From: CAYRPN01 sp964426135 | GTDB lineage: Bacteria; Planctomycetota; Phycisphaerae; Phycisphaerales; Phycisphaeraceae | Reading direction: 5' to 3' | NCBI GenBank assembly: GCA_964426135.1 | Contig: CAYRPN010000016.1 | Coordinates: forward strand, 1-64,000 | Length of the DNA stretch: 64,000 bases | Shown here: piece after piece, positions 35,788 through 44,261 of the stretch | Layout of the letters: each line of letters opens with the position of its first letter | Numbering within the stretch: position 1 is the first letter of the stretch | The notes under the pieces: generated by a model | Told to the model about the DNA's origin: nothing | What the model saw: only the letters and a program-made list of their open reading frames with translations | Databases searched by the model: none | Translations under genes and position numbers: made by a program

Positions 35788-36523
35788 GATGAAGTCGGAT
35801 GGCGCTCGCCGGACGTTCCATATCAAACCGGGCACGACGGTCATCGGGCGAACCAGCGAGGCGGACCTTCGCGTTCCACTGCCCAGCGTTTCCCGGCGGC
35901 ACTGCGAAGTGACGGTTGCGGGCGACGTGGTGCGCATGCGCGATCTGGGGTCGAGCAACGGGACTCTGCATAATAGCGTGCGGGTGGAAGAGGCGACGCT
36001 GGCGGCCGGCGATCAACTCTCGCTGGGGCCGGTGAACTTTCTGGTGCGCATCGATGGGCAGCCTCCGGAGGATGCGTTTATTCCGGCAGGGGACCAGCCT
36101 GTGGCCGTCAGTGAAGAAGTCGCGGCTGTCGACGCGATTCCGGTCGTTGCTGCCGAGCCGGCTCACGCGGAAGCGCCCGTCGTGGAGGATGAAGATCCGC
36201 TGGCGGCGATGGCTGCTGCCGCGGCGGCTTTGGATGCGGAGCCCAGGGAATCCGCGGCTGCGGCGCCTGCGAAACCCGTATCGCCGGCCAAGCCTGCGGC
36301 ACCGGCAAGATCGCCCTCGAAGCCCGCCGCCGCCTCTCACAAACCGCAGGTGATCGAGGATGCCGACCTGCCGCGCAAGATCGAGCCGGAACTGGATTCA
36401 CCCACGGTCGATCTCGATGATCCGATCTCCGCGCTGGAGCGCCTCGCCGCCGATCAGGCCGCCATGGAAGAACTGGCGTATCTCACGGACCCGAAGGGCG
36501 GCAAGAAGAAGAGCGGCAAGTAG
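35768..36523 (+). CDS. FHA-domain protein
   Basis: 251 residues from ATG 35768. Residues about 5-95 form a forkhead-associated domain that binds phosphothreonine: TVIGRTSEADLRV, the SRRHCEV core and LGSSNGTLHN are all intact. The remainder is Ala/Pro/Glu-rich and predicted to be disordered, with a few hydrophobic patches. It may read the output of a Ser/Thr kinase such as the one at 26420-30514, but no direct link is visible. It overlaps the presumed start of hemW on the opposite strand by about 20 bases. Confidence 0.88.
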   Translation: MDVELIMMKSDGARRTFHIKPGTTVIGRTSEADLRVPLPSVSRRHCEVTVAGDVVRMRDLGSSNGTLHNSVRVEEATLAAGDQLSLGPVNFLVRIDGQPPEDAFIPAGDQPVAVSEEVAAVDAIPVVAAEPAHAEAPVVEDEDPLAAMAAAAAALDAEPRESAAAAPAKPVSPAKPAAPARSPSKPAAASHKPQVIEDADLPRKIEPELDSPTVDLDDPISALERLAADQAAMEELAYLTDPKGGKKKSGK

Positions 36524-36694
36524 CATTTCGTCAACGATCGTGCCATGACGGATCACGTGGATCGCCGCATCCTGTCTTCACCGCACGCATGACCTCATAA
36601 CCGCTTCCTCAATCGGCCGCGATAATGGTGCGCCATCGCAACGCCGATAACTGATTGCATCCCGTGTCGCCTTCCGCCGCGCGGTGACCGCATC

Positions 36695-38257
36695 ATGATC
36701 GAACCCGCACTTCAACCCGCTGCATCCCCAGTCGTGACCTGGCTGCATCGCGCGATCATCGCGGCGATGCTTCTGGTGGCGATTCCGTTCGCGGTGCTGC
36801 GCTTCGTGGATCTCGAGGCGGATTTTCCGATCGTCGTCACCTCTTCCGGCGCGATGTACACCGACGAAGGCATCTACGCCCGCAACGCGCTGGCGCGGGA
36901 ACTCACCGGCAACTGGTACATCACCGGCGAGTACAACACCGCCATCAACTACCCCGTCTACACGCTCATGCAGGTTGCGGCGTTCAACGTCTTCGGCTGC
37001 AGCCTCGCGACGCTGCGCGGCATCTCCGCCTTCAGCGGCCTGCTTGCCGTCGGGTTCATCGCGCTGTTGATGCATCGCCGGTTCGGCATCCGCGCCGCCG
37101 CCATTGCCGCCGCGATGCTCCTCATGAACTACCGGCACCTGGTTTACAGCCGGTTCGGCAACATGGATGTGCCGACGACGCTCTTCATCTGTGCCGGCCT
37201 CTGCGCGCTGCTGTGGAATCCCGCGCCGCTCAAAGCGCGGCAGGTCATTCTCTGCGGCATCGCCATGTTCCTGGGCCTGCTTGTGAAAACCAGCGTGCTC
37301 GCCGGCGCGGCTGCCGCGGGGTTCGTCATCCTCACCCATGAAGCGAACTGGCGTCGGCGGATCGCCATGGCCGGCGTTTATGTCGGCACGCTGATCGCCT
37401 GCGCAGGTCTCTATTTCCTTGCGGTTCTCCTGCCCAACTGGACGGACTTTCGTTCCGTCTCCGGCGATGTGATCGACAGTCGCCTGACCACCAGCGTCAA
37501 GATCTACTGGGACATGCTCTACAAGATTCTGTGGAGCACGCGCAAGCACGTGGACTGGTATTTTGCGCCGCTGGCGCTGGCATTTGGGCCATTGCTGGCG
37601 ATCGCGATCAAGCCGTTTCGCCGCGACCCGCTCTTCGTCGCCGGCGTGGCGTGGCTGGTGCTGCATTTCCTGATGATGGCGTTCATCCAGTACGACCCGC
37701 CGCGCTACTACGCGCCGGCCGTCGTGCCCACGTTCATCGTGGTCACCATCATGATCGAGCGCGCCCTCCTGGCGATTCCACACGCGCGGCAGCGCGGCCT
37801 CGTGCCGCTCGCCGCCGTGAGCTTGTCACTCCTGGCGCTTGTCCTGCTGACCGGCGAACAACTGTGTGAAAATGTGAAGCAGGCCCGCGGGTACTTCGGC
37901 GATCGCAAGCACACGCTCGTCGATTCCGCCGCCGCGATGAAGCAGGTGATCGAGGCGGACAAACTTCCGCGCGTCTTCGTCATCAGCCACAGCGCCGCCA
38001 CACCACTCTTCGTCATGCGGTACGAGAGCATCGGCGAGCACCTGGGCCCCGCCAGCCGGCGTGAGAAGATCACCACGCACCGCCCGACCCATTTCATCCA
38101 GCACGTGGGCAACGATGCCCCCGACGCGCCCGATGAAACGGTGGACGCGTTCAGGGAATTGGGTTACCGGCTTGAACTCATGGGCACCTACCGCATGCTT
38201 CGCGATGAGATGGACGATAGAACGATGCGACTCTTTCGCGCCGTGCCGCCGAAGTAG
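36695..38257 (+). CDS. GT-C membrane glycosyltransferase (family 39 / ArnT-like)
   Basis: 520 residues with about 10-11 transmembrane helices. The acidic pair typical of GT-C enzymes is in AMYTDEGIYARNALA, in the first large periplasmic loop, followed by NYPVYTLMQ. The C-terminal third is a soluble periplasmic domain. Such enzymes move a sugar from a polyprenyl phosphate carrier to a lipid or protein; donor and acceptor are unknown. It stands alone; a 171-base gap upstream holds nothing recognisable. Confidence 0.85.
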   Translation: MIEPALQPAASPVVTWLHRAIIAAMLLVAIPFAVLRFVDLEADFPIVVTSSGAMYTDEGIYARNALARELTGNWYITGEYNTAINYPVYTLMQVAAFNVFGCSLATLRGISAFSGLLAVGFIALLMHRRFGIRAAAIAAAMLLMNYRHLVYSRFGNMDVPTTLFICAGLCALLWNPAPLKARQVILCGIAMFLGLLVKTSVLAGAAAAGFVILTHEANWRRRIAMAGVYVGTLIACAGLYFLAVLLPNWTDFRSVSGDVIDSRLTTSVKIYWDMLYKILWSTRKHVDWYFAPLALAFGPLLAIAIKPFRRDPLFVAGVAWLVLHFLMMAFIQYDPPRYYAPAVVPTFIVVTIMIERALLAIPHARQRGLVPLAAVSLSLLALVLLTGEQLCENVKQARGYFGDRKHTLVDSAAAMKQVIEADKLPRVFVISHSAATPLFVMRYESIGEHLGPASRREKITTHRPTHFIQHVGNDAPDAPDETVDAFRELGYRLELMGTYRMLRDEMDDRTMRLFRAVPPK

Positions 38258-38421
38258 GCTTCGTGGAATGGGTTGATTGGGCCGACTCGAGATCGAGTAG
38301 CCGTGGCTGAGTCCGGCGAACTGCGGTCACGGTCCGCAGCAAGTCGCCATTTCGGCTTTCCCTTGCGGTTCGACCGACATCGGGTTTGCGAGTCGGCGTC
38401 ATCGATTACACTGCACGCGTC

Positions 38422-39492
38422 ATGTCCAAGGCCGGCGACAAGTCGGTGATTCCCATTCCGCCGCCTGCGGCGGTGACCGATCCTGCCGAGTTGATCCGCG
38501 GGCATGTTCGCCGAACGTACGGCCCGCGCGTGCTGGGGCCGCCGCCGGGATTCGTCAGCGGTCTGCGCATCGATTTCAACGAGAAACTATTCAAGCGCAA
38601 TTACCGCGAGCCGGTGCTGATGGGCACGATGGCCGGCTCAGGCGCCAAGGCGACGCTGGCGACGACCTGCGATTTCCGGGCGATGGGCCAGGACGTCGTC
38701 GCGATGGCGATCAACGATCTGGTCGCGGCCGGCGCGGAACCGCTGTTCGTGCAGCATCACCTGTCCGGTGCGCTGGTCGATGCTTCGCAGATCGTTGAAT
38801 TGATCGCGGGTCTGGCGGATGGCTGCGAACTGGCGGCCTGTGCGCTCCTGGGCGGCGAGGGCGGCCAGCGCGGCAAGGCCGACCATCCCAGCGGAAGCTT
38901 CGACCTGGTGGCGTCGGCGGTCGGGGTGAGCGAACTGAGCCGGGTGGTCGACGGCACCCGAGCCGAGGCGGGGGACGCGATCCTCGGATTGTCCGGCACC
39001 GGCATTCATGCCCAGGCATTCGAAGCAGTGCTCAGGATCATTCGCGATGCCGAGCTTCAGGTGGAGCATCCGTTCGCCGAGTTGAACGCTCCGGAGCCGC
39101 TGGGCCGGTTGCTGCTGGCGCCGACCCACAACTTCGGCCAGGCGATAGTCTCACTGCTGCGCAAGTACAAGGTGAAGCAGGTGGTCACCGGGATGGCGCC
39201 CGTCGCCGCGGGTGGGCTGATCGGAAGCCTGTCGCGCATCCTCGGCGACAGGCTCAACGCACAGATCGACGCGACGCGCTTGGCGGCGCCGCCGATATTT
39301 CACTTCCTCCAGGCTCGCGGCAGCCTCGGTGAAGAAGAAATGTTCGGCACCTTCAGCATGGGCATCGGGTTCATGATCAGCGTCAAGCCGCACTTCGCCG
39401 ATGCCGTGATGCGACATCTGAACCGCAAGGGCGAATCGGCACGCGTCATCGGCAAGCTGGTACGCGGCACGGGGCGAGTGCTGCTGAAATAG
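38422..39492 (+). CDS. divergent PurM-like (AIR synthase family) protein
   Basis: 356 residues from ATG 38422 (no clear ribosome site). The overall order matches phosphoribosylformylglycinamidine cyclo-ligase, the purine-pathway enzyme that closes the imidazole ring: an ATP-binding N-terminal half with VVAMAINDLVAAGAEPLF, a GGE glycine turn, LGLSGTGIHAQAF, LLLAPTHNF, and the end block EEEMFGTFSMGIGFMI. However, canonical GVGTK is GSGAK, GGETAEMPG is GGEGGQRGK, and the GGG before LxxxLxRxL is MAPVAAGG. It is therefore either a fast-evolving PurM or a paralogue with another substrate. If the genome has no better PurM, it is the functional enzyme. Confidence 0.75.
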   Translation: MSKAGDKSVIPIPPPAAVTDPAELIRGHVRRTYGPRVLGPPPGFVSGLRIDFNEKLFKRNYREPVLMGTMAGSGAKATLATTCDFRAMGQDVVAMAINDLVAAGAEPLFVQHHLSGALVDASQIVELIAGLADGCELAACALLGGEGGQRGKADHPSGSFDLVASAVGVSELSRVVDGTRAEAGDAILGLSGTGIHAQAFEAVLRIIRDAELQVEHPFAELNAPEPLGRLLLAPTHNFGQAIVSLLRKYKVKQVVTGMAPVAAGGLIGSLSRILGDRLNAQIDATRLAAPPIFHFLQARGSLGEEEMFGTFSMGIGFMISVKPHFADAVMRHLNRKGESARVIGKLVRGTGRVLLK

Positions 39493-39601
39493 GGCGGAGC
39501 GGGCGTGCCCGTCGAGGTCGGCGGCCCCCGCACGGCGACCGTGCGACCATGAGGCGGCATGCTCGGAAGTCCCAGGTCGGGATTCCCCTTATACTGCGTA
39601 C

Positions 39602-40546
39602 ATGCGAATCATCCTTGCCAATCCCCGCGGCTTCTGCGCCGGCGTCAACATGGCGATCCAGTGCGTCGAGGAAGCCCTGAAAATCGTCGGCAACCCGCTC
39701 TACGTCTACCACGAAATCGTCCACAACCGGCACGTCGTCGAACGCTTCGTCAAGGACGGCGTCATCTTCGTCGACCACATCGACGAAGTGCCCGGCAACT
39801 CCACCGTGATCTTCTCCGCGCACGGCGTCAGCCCGGCCGTTCGCAATGCCGCCAAGGCCCGCAACTGCACCTTAATCGACGCCACCTGCCCGCTCGTCAC
39901 CAAGGTTCACATGGAGGCCATCCGCTACGCCAGGCAGGGCTACAAGATTCTGCTCATCGGCCACGCCGGCCACGATGAAGTCGTCGGCACCGTCGGTGAA
40001 GCGCCGCACGCCATCACCATCGTCGAATCGCCCGCCGACGTCGCCCGGCTCCCCTTCACCGGCGACGGCGCCGACCTGGTCTATCTCACGCAGACCACGC
40101 TGAGCATGGACGACGCCAAGGTCATCAGCGATGCGATCCGCAAGCGATACCCGGCTGTCAAGCAACCGCCCAGCGAGGATATCTGCTACGCCACCACGAA
40201 TCGCCAGCTTGCGGTGCGAACCCTGGCGATGGACGCGGACCTGGTGCTGGTCGTCGGCTCCCGCAACAGCAGCAACTCCGTGCGGCTTACTGAAATCAGC
40301 GAAACCACCGGCACCAAGGCGTACCTTCTCGATGACGTCACCGAGCTGAACCACGAGTGGTTCAAGGGCGTGAACACGGTGCTGATCACAGCCGGCGCTT
40401 CGGCCCCGGAAGACCTCGTGCAGGGCATCGTGCGCGAACTGATCGCCAACTACGGCGGTGAACTGGAAGAGAGCCACGTCGTGCAGGAGGACATGCACTT
40501 CGCGCTGCCGTTCAGTTTGAGAGTGCTGCAGGGCAGCGGGGTGTGA
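39602..40546 (+). CDS. ispH: 4-hydroxy-3-methylbut-2-enyl diphosphate reductase
   Basis: 314 residues from ATG 39602. It is the last step of the MEP isoprenoid pathway, reducing HMBPP to IPP and DMAPP with a [4Fe-4S] cluster. The three cluster cysteines are in NPRGFCAGV, DATCPLVTK and DICYATTNRQ. Conserved EIVHNRHVV, FSAHGVSP, LIGHAGHDEVVGT and VVGSRNSSNSVRL are present. It is full length and monocistronic, with a 55-base gap to a REP-like repeat downstream. Confidence 0.97.
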   Translation: MRIILANPRGFCAGVNMAIQCVEEALKIVGNPLYVYHEIVHNRHVVERFVKDGVIFVDHIDEVPGNSTVIFSAHGVSPAVRNAAKARNCTLIDATCPLVTKVHMEAIRYARQGYKILLIGHAGHDEVVGTVGEAPHAITIVESPADVARLPFTGDGADLVYLTQTTLSMDDAKVISDAIRKRYPAVKQPPSEDICYATTNRQLAVRTLAMDADLVLVVGSRNSSNSVRLTEISETTGTKAYLLDDVTELNHEWFKGVNTVLITAGASAPEDLVQGIVRELIANYGGELEESHVVQEDMHFALPFSLRVLQGSGV

Positions 40547-40600
40547 TCGAGGGGAAGTGCGTGATCGCGTGGTGGAGTGAAAGAGCACGGCTCGCTCCGG

Positions 40601-40635
40601 CCCCCTCTCCCCCCGGGAGAGGGCTGGGGTGAGGG
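40601..40635. repeat. single REP-like hairpin repeat after ispH
   Basis: CCCCCTCTCCCCCCGGGAGAGGGCTGGGGTGAGGG, one copy of the unit that occurs as an inverted pair inside putA (627-761). It lies between ispH and the convergent yidD. Confidence 0.75.
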
Positions 40636-40720
40636 CCGATGAAGCATGTGCTCCCACACTGCTGCAATCCAACTGCAACGCGCACAATCCATCCACCCAC
40701 CACGCTTGCCACAACGGCGC

Positions 40721-41140
40721 TCAACCGCATCCGCCAAAATCACAACCACCATCGCAGCCATTGAGGCCTTCGAGCGAATCGCAGGCCGGAATGTCCATCG
40801 GCGAAACAAGGCAGTCGGCTCCGGCGCAGGGGTCGGGGCCGGTGTTCGGACAGCTCCCCGCCTCACCGCAATTTGGACTTCCTTGATCCCGGTGCTTCTT
40901 TTGTTCTTCGTCTTTCTCGGATCGGAGCTGGAGGACGGCTGCAGCGACGGCGCATCGCTCGAATCGCCGCCGCATCATGGGAAGGAACAGCAGCAGGTTT
41001 TGGCGCTCCAAGACGCGCAGGCCGAACTGCGAACACGACGCCCGTCCGTGGAGCTTGCGATGAGCGCAGCAGTAACCCTTACGCGGCGAGAGGTGACGCT
41101 GGTAGAAGCGAATCAGCGCGATGCCCAGCGCGCGGAACAT
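40721..41140 (-). CDS. yidD: YidD-family membrane insertion efficiency factor
   Basis: 139 residues. The N-terminal 60 residues match YidD: LIRFYQRHLSPRKGYCC ... SCSQFGLRVLER, with the conserved cysteines, a helical amphipathic N-terminus, and the FLPMMRRRFERCA block. YidD helps insertion of inner-membrane proteins by the YidC pathway. The C-terminal half is odd: cysteine- and glycine-rich with spaced C residues, ending CDGGCDFGGCG, with no similarity to YidD. It is not next to yidC or rnpA, the usual partners. Confidence 0.85.
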   Translation of the reverse strand: MFRALGIALIRFYQRHLSPRKGYCCAHRKLHGRASCSQFGLRVLERQNLLLFLPMMRRRFERCAVAAAVLQLRSEKDEEQKKHRDQGSPNCGEAGSCPNTGPDPCAGADCLVSPMDIPACDSLEGLNGCDGGCDFGGCG

Positions 41141-41210
41141 GCCGTGGATGGTAGTCGAAACGAATCACTCAACGTGGCGTTCAGTGACAACCGGTGATCC
41201 AAGCTACTGC

Positions 41211-41250
41211 GGCCCCCACCCTAACCCTCTGCCGGAGGGAGAGGGGACCG
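41211..41250. repeat. single REP-like hairpin repeat
   Basis: CCCCCACCCTAACCCTCTGC followed by CGGAGGGAGAGGGG, a diverged single copy of the family in putA. It is adjacent to the terminator of the HEAT-like gene. Confidence 0.65.
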
Positions 41251-41263
41251 GATCGATCCGGCG

Positions 41264-41294
41264 AAAAAAAGGCCGCCGATCGCTCGGCGGCCTT
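41264..41294 (-). terminator. Rho-independent terminator of the HEAT-like gene
   Basis: On the minus strand AAGGCCGCCGA-gcga-TCGGCGGCCTT is followed by TTTTTTT. It lies about 26 bases after the stop at 41320. Confidence 0.93.
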
Positions 41295-41319
41295 CACTGG
41301 TTTCGAGACAAGACCCCGA

Positions 41320-43488
41320 TCACTTCACGATCAGGTCGACCACCTTCGACGTGGGCTGCGCCAAAGCGCCGTAAGCGCGGGCGGCGGCGAGGGCGAGATC
41401 GCCCTTGCTGGCGGCGACGAGGCCGTGGATGCCTTCGAGTTGGGCTTCGGTGAGCTTGGTGCCGATGTGCGTGGCGGACTCGGCCAGGCTGCCGAGGATC
41501 GACACGCGGACATCCTCCGCCTTGCTCGTGTCCAGCGCGGCATCGGCCAACGCCTTCTGGGCATCGACGCTGTTGAGCAGCGCCAGCACGGTGCCGGCCT
41601 GCTTGACGATTTCGGGGCGGGTGTCCTTGAGCGCCTCGATCAGTGCGGGCAGGGCGTCCATGACATTGAAGACCTCGTCGCGGCTCATCGCCAGTTCACG
41701 CAACAGCGTCAGCGCCTTGCTGGCGAACTTGGTGGCCTCCTCGGCGGAGACTTCCTTGCCGGCGTAAGCGGCGCGGGCGGCATCGAGCGCGGGCTTGGCC
41801 TTGGCGGCGTCGTCAGTGGCAAGCCACTCGGTGGCGAACAGACGGCGGTTGGTCAGCGCCTGGCGATTCACTTCGATCACCGTGCCGGGCTTGCCCAGCA
41901 CCACCAGCGGCACCGCCGCCAGTTTGTAATCGGAGATCGACTGCTGATAGAGCTTCTCGACGCCGGCGATCTCCAGATCGGTGACGATGATGTCGATGCC
42001 GGGCTTGCGGTTCAGTTCGTCGATGGACTGCTCCAGGCTCAGTCCGCCGAAGCCGTTGTAGCCGGCAGCCTTGAGCACTTCGTTGATCTTGTTGAAGTTG
42101 TCCTGGCTGCTGGCGATGATCAGGGCGTACTTGTTTTCCGTCTGGCGAACGGCTTCGGCCAGCACGGGCACGACGCGGAAGCTGCCGTCAAACTTCGCCT
42201 TGGGCCGCGCGTTGGTCAGGGCGAATGCGTCGGTGTAGCGGACGCGGCGATCGGGGTAACCCAGGGCCCGCAGCATCGGCTGAATGGTGCCCGCCTTGTT
42301 GATCAGGGCATCGGTGCCGGCGATGTCGGACAGAGCGGCGATGGCGTCAAGCGCCAGGTCGGAGTCATGATCGTTCAGGGCGCGCTCGAGCACATCATGC
42401 GCTCGCAGCGGGCTGGCGGCACGGATGTAGAAGCTGGGCGGCTGCCAGGCGGGCGGATAGCTGTCGTCCTTGCCGCCGGCGGGCAGGCGGTTCTCGCGGC
42501 GGAGATTCGCCATCAGCCAGAGGCTCAGCGCCTGGTCCATGGTGGGATCGAGCTGCAGCGCCCGGCGAGCGGCACGATGCGAGAGCACGTCACCGAAGAT
42601 CGGGCCGGGCACGTGAACTTCGACGAGGCCCGCGTCCTTGACGAAGCTCCACACGACGCCGGAGTTGTCCAGCGCATCCGTGCCGGGGATGACGTTGAGC
42701 GTGTCCGACGCGGCGGCGTAAAAGTTGCGGCCGAGGATCAGGTAAAGCTGCGCCGCGGTGACGCCGTCGGGCAGGGCCTGCGACTTCGCGATGGTCTCGA
42801 ACGCCTTGGTCACGACGCCACGGGCGTAAGCGTCGACCTTCTGATCTTCCATCACTTCCTTCAGGTACGGCAGAGCGCGGGGGTAACCGATCTCGCCGAG
42901 CACCTGCGCCACCTGCGTGATCTGCACGGGCTCGAGGTGATGAAGCGCCTCGGCCATGGGATACACGATGTCGCGGCCGATGACGCGGATGGCGTTGAGC
43001 ACCTCTTCGTGTTGCTTCGCCTCTTCCGGGTTCATCAGCGTCTTGAGCAGCAGCGGGGCGGTGAACTGGCCGCCGGCGCGAAGGCGCTCCAGAGCATTGC
43101 GGCGGGCGCGCTCGCCCTGCGTGAGGCGCTGGATGTCCTGCTTGATGCGCTCCGGGTCGCGGGCACGCTTGATCCGGGCGTCCTGGATCTTGCGGGCGAC
43201 CTTGATGGAGACTTCCTTGATGGATTCAATCTTGGCGCCGACTTCGAGCGTCTGCGAAAAGGTCTCGGCGTGGCGGCTGGCTTCGACGGCGTCGAGCAGG
43301 TCGGCGTCGCTGGCCTGCAGAAGCAGGTCGCCGACTTTCAGCGCCAGCTCAGGTCGCGCGATCTTGATGTAATGGACAAAATCTTCCCAGTTGTCGGCAA
43401 CCGCCTTGTTCTGGTTCTGCGCCAGTGCCGAAGTGCTGAGAATGAACGAAAGCACGCAAGTGAGAAGGGCGACGAGGCCGGTGCGCAT
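41320..43488 (-). CDS. secreted HEAT-repeat-like protein
   Basis: 722 residues from ATG 43488 (MRTGLVALLTCVLSF), which starts a clear signal peptide ending SALAQ. The body is alpha-helical, with repeated two-helix units at the start and end (for example TAPLLLKTLMNPEEA, YLKEVMEDQKVDAYARGVV, and ALIEALKDTRPEIVKQAGTV) that look like HEAT/ARM repeats. A middle Rossmann-like part (KYALIIASSQDNFNKINEVL, IDIIVTDLEIAG) resembles a receiver-type fold but lacks a full active site. It is probably a periplasmic or surface scaffold. Specific role unknown. Confidence 0.75.
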   Translation of the reverse strand: MRTGLVALLTCVLSFILSTSALAQNQNKAVADNWEDFVHYIKIARPELALKVGDLLLQASDADLLDAVEASRHAETFSQTLEVGAKIESIKEVSIKVARKIQDARIKRARDPERIKQDIQRLTQGERARRNALERLRAGGQFTAPLLLKTLMNPEEAKQHEEVLNAIRVIGRDIVYPMAEALHHLEPVQITQVAQVLGEIGYPRALPYLKEVMEDQKVDAYARGVVTKAFETIAKSQALPDGVTAAQLYLILGRNFYAAASDTLNVIPGTDALDNSGVVWSFVKDAGLVEVHVPGPIFGDVLSHRAARRALQLDPTMDQALSLWLMANLRRENRLPAGGKDDSYPPAWQPPSFYIRAASPLRAHDVLERALNDHDSDLALDAIAALSDIAGTDALINKAGTIQPMLRALGYPDRRVRYTDAFALTNARPKAKFDGSFRVVPVLAEAVRQTENKYALIIASSQDNFNKINEVLKAAGYNGFGGLSLEQSIDELNRKPGIDIIVTDLEIAGVEKLYQQSISDYKLAAVPLVVLGKPGTVIEVNRQALTNRRLFATEWLATDDAAKAKPALDAARAAYAGKEVSAEEATKFASKALTLLRELAMSRDEVFNVMDALPALIEALKDTRPEIVKQAGTVLALLNSVDAQKALADAALDTSKAEDVRVSILGSLAESATHIGTKLTEAQLEGIHGLVAASKGDLALAAARAYGALAQPTSKVVDLIVK

Positions 43489-43688
43489 GGGAGACTCCGA
43501 TGCTTCGGGGAGACCCGCCAGCCAAGGGGCGGGCGGGGCGATGGACGAATACCGAGGCAGGAAAAAGACTTGCGCCAATTAAACTGTGAAACAGGGCGGG
43601 CGTCAAATCGATGAAATGGCGGGGGAGGCGCGACGAAAGGGGCGTGAGAATCGGTGCGCGGGCATGAGCCTAGGACCTTCAATTCAGG

Positions 43689-43710
43689 CATGGGAACTTC
43701 AGTTCCCATG
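43689..43710. repeat. near-palindrome CATGGGAACT downstream of ferredoxin
   Basis: CATGGGAACTTCAGTTCCCATG, a 22-base inverted repeat starting 15 bases after the ferredoxin stop (minus strand). It may act as a 3' stem-loop; there is no T-run. Confidence 0.5.
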
Positions 43711-43724
43711 TCCGCGGTCCATGC

Positions 43725-43991
43725 TCACGCGAACTGCTTTGAATATTGGTCCACGCGCAGCATCTGATCCGAAGGCACCATCGTGATGCAGTCCCACGGA
43801 CAAACCTGGGCGCACAGGGTGCAACCGATGCAGCGGGGCAGATCGATGGAGCAGTGCTGCATGACCTGCTGGTGCTGGTGGCCTGGCAGGGTGTCGATGC
43901 AATCGACGGGGCACACCGAGACGCACGCCTCACAACCGGTGCACAGATCTTCGTCAAGCAGCGCCAGCGTTTTCGGAGGTTTCTTCGCCAT
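43725..43991 (-). CDS. 2[4Fe-4S] ferredoxin
   Basis: 88 residues from ATG 43991 (MAKKPPKTLALL). Two cluster motifs are visible: CTGCEACVSVCPVDC (residues about 20-34) and CIGCTLCAQVCPWDC (about 58-72). This is a bacterial-type dicluster electron carrier, cytoplasmic. The 23-residue insert between the motifs (IDTLPGHQHQQ...) includes histidines and makes it longer than clostridial ferredoxins. The redox partner is not indicated by the neighbours. Confidence 0.94.
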   Translation of the reverse strand: MAKKPPKTLALLDEDLCTGCEACVSVCPVDCIDTLPGHQHQQVMQHCSIDLPRCIGCTLCAQVCPWDCITMVPSDQMLRVDQYSKQFA

Positions 43992-44081
43992 GGTGTGCAA
44001 TTCTAGACGACGCGGCGCGAACGGCAAATGGAGGGAGTGTCGCAGGCGGCATGTGACGATTCACCTGGAGGAATGCGGCGT

Positions 44082-44173
44082 GCCGTTTAGCGACGGGGCG
44101 TGCCCCGCTGCGGCGCCAAGCCAGCGCGGCAAGCCGCGTCGCTAAACGGCGCGTCGCTAAACGGCGCAGCGCC
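44082..44173. repeat. paired inverted repeat, CGTTTAGCGACGGGGC family
   Basis: GCCGTTTAGCGACGGGGCGT at the left and GCCGCGTCGCTAAACGGC at the right, followed by a second direct GCGTCGCTAAACGGC. The left and central parts are inverted; the third is a tandem copy. It lies between the ferredoxin and the TetR gene. Confidence 0.75.
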
Positions 44174-44261
44174 GATGTCTCTATTCACCGTCATGCACCT
44201 CCTATTTGACAGCATGCTCTCCGCGGAGGACACTACCGCCGCGCTCACATGGAGGTGACGC

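Noticed and set aside
34543..35973. Plus-strand frame opposite hemW
   Set aside because: The radical SAM motifs are on the minus strand; the plus frame is Arg/Gln-rich and lacks similarity.
41194..43614. Very long plus-strand open frame opposite the HEAT-like gene
   Set aside because: It is the antisense of a well-supported gene with signal peptide and terminator; the long frame is a by-product of high GC content and its protein has low complexity.
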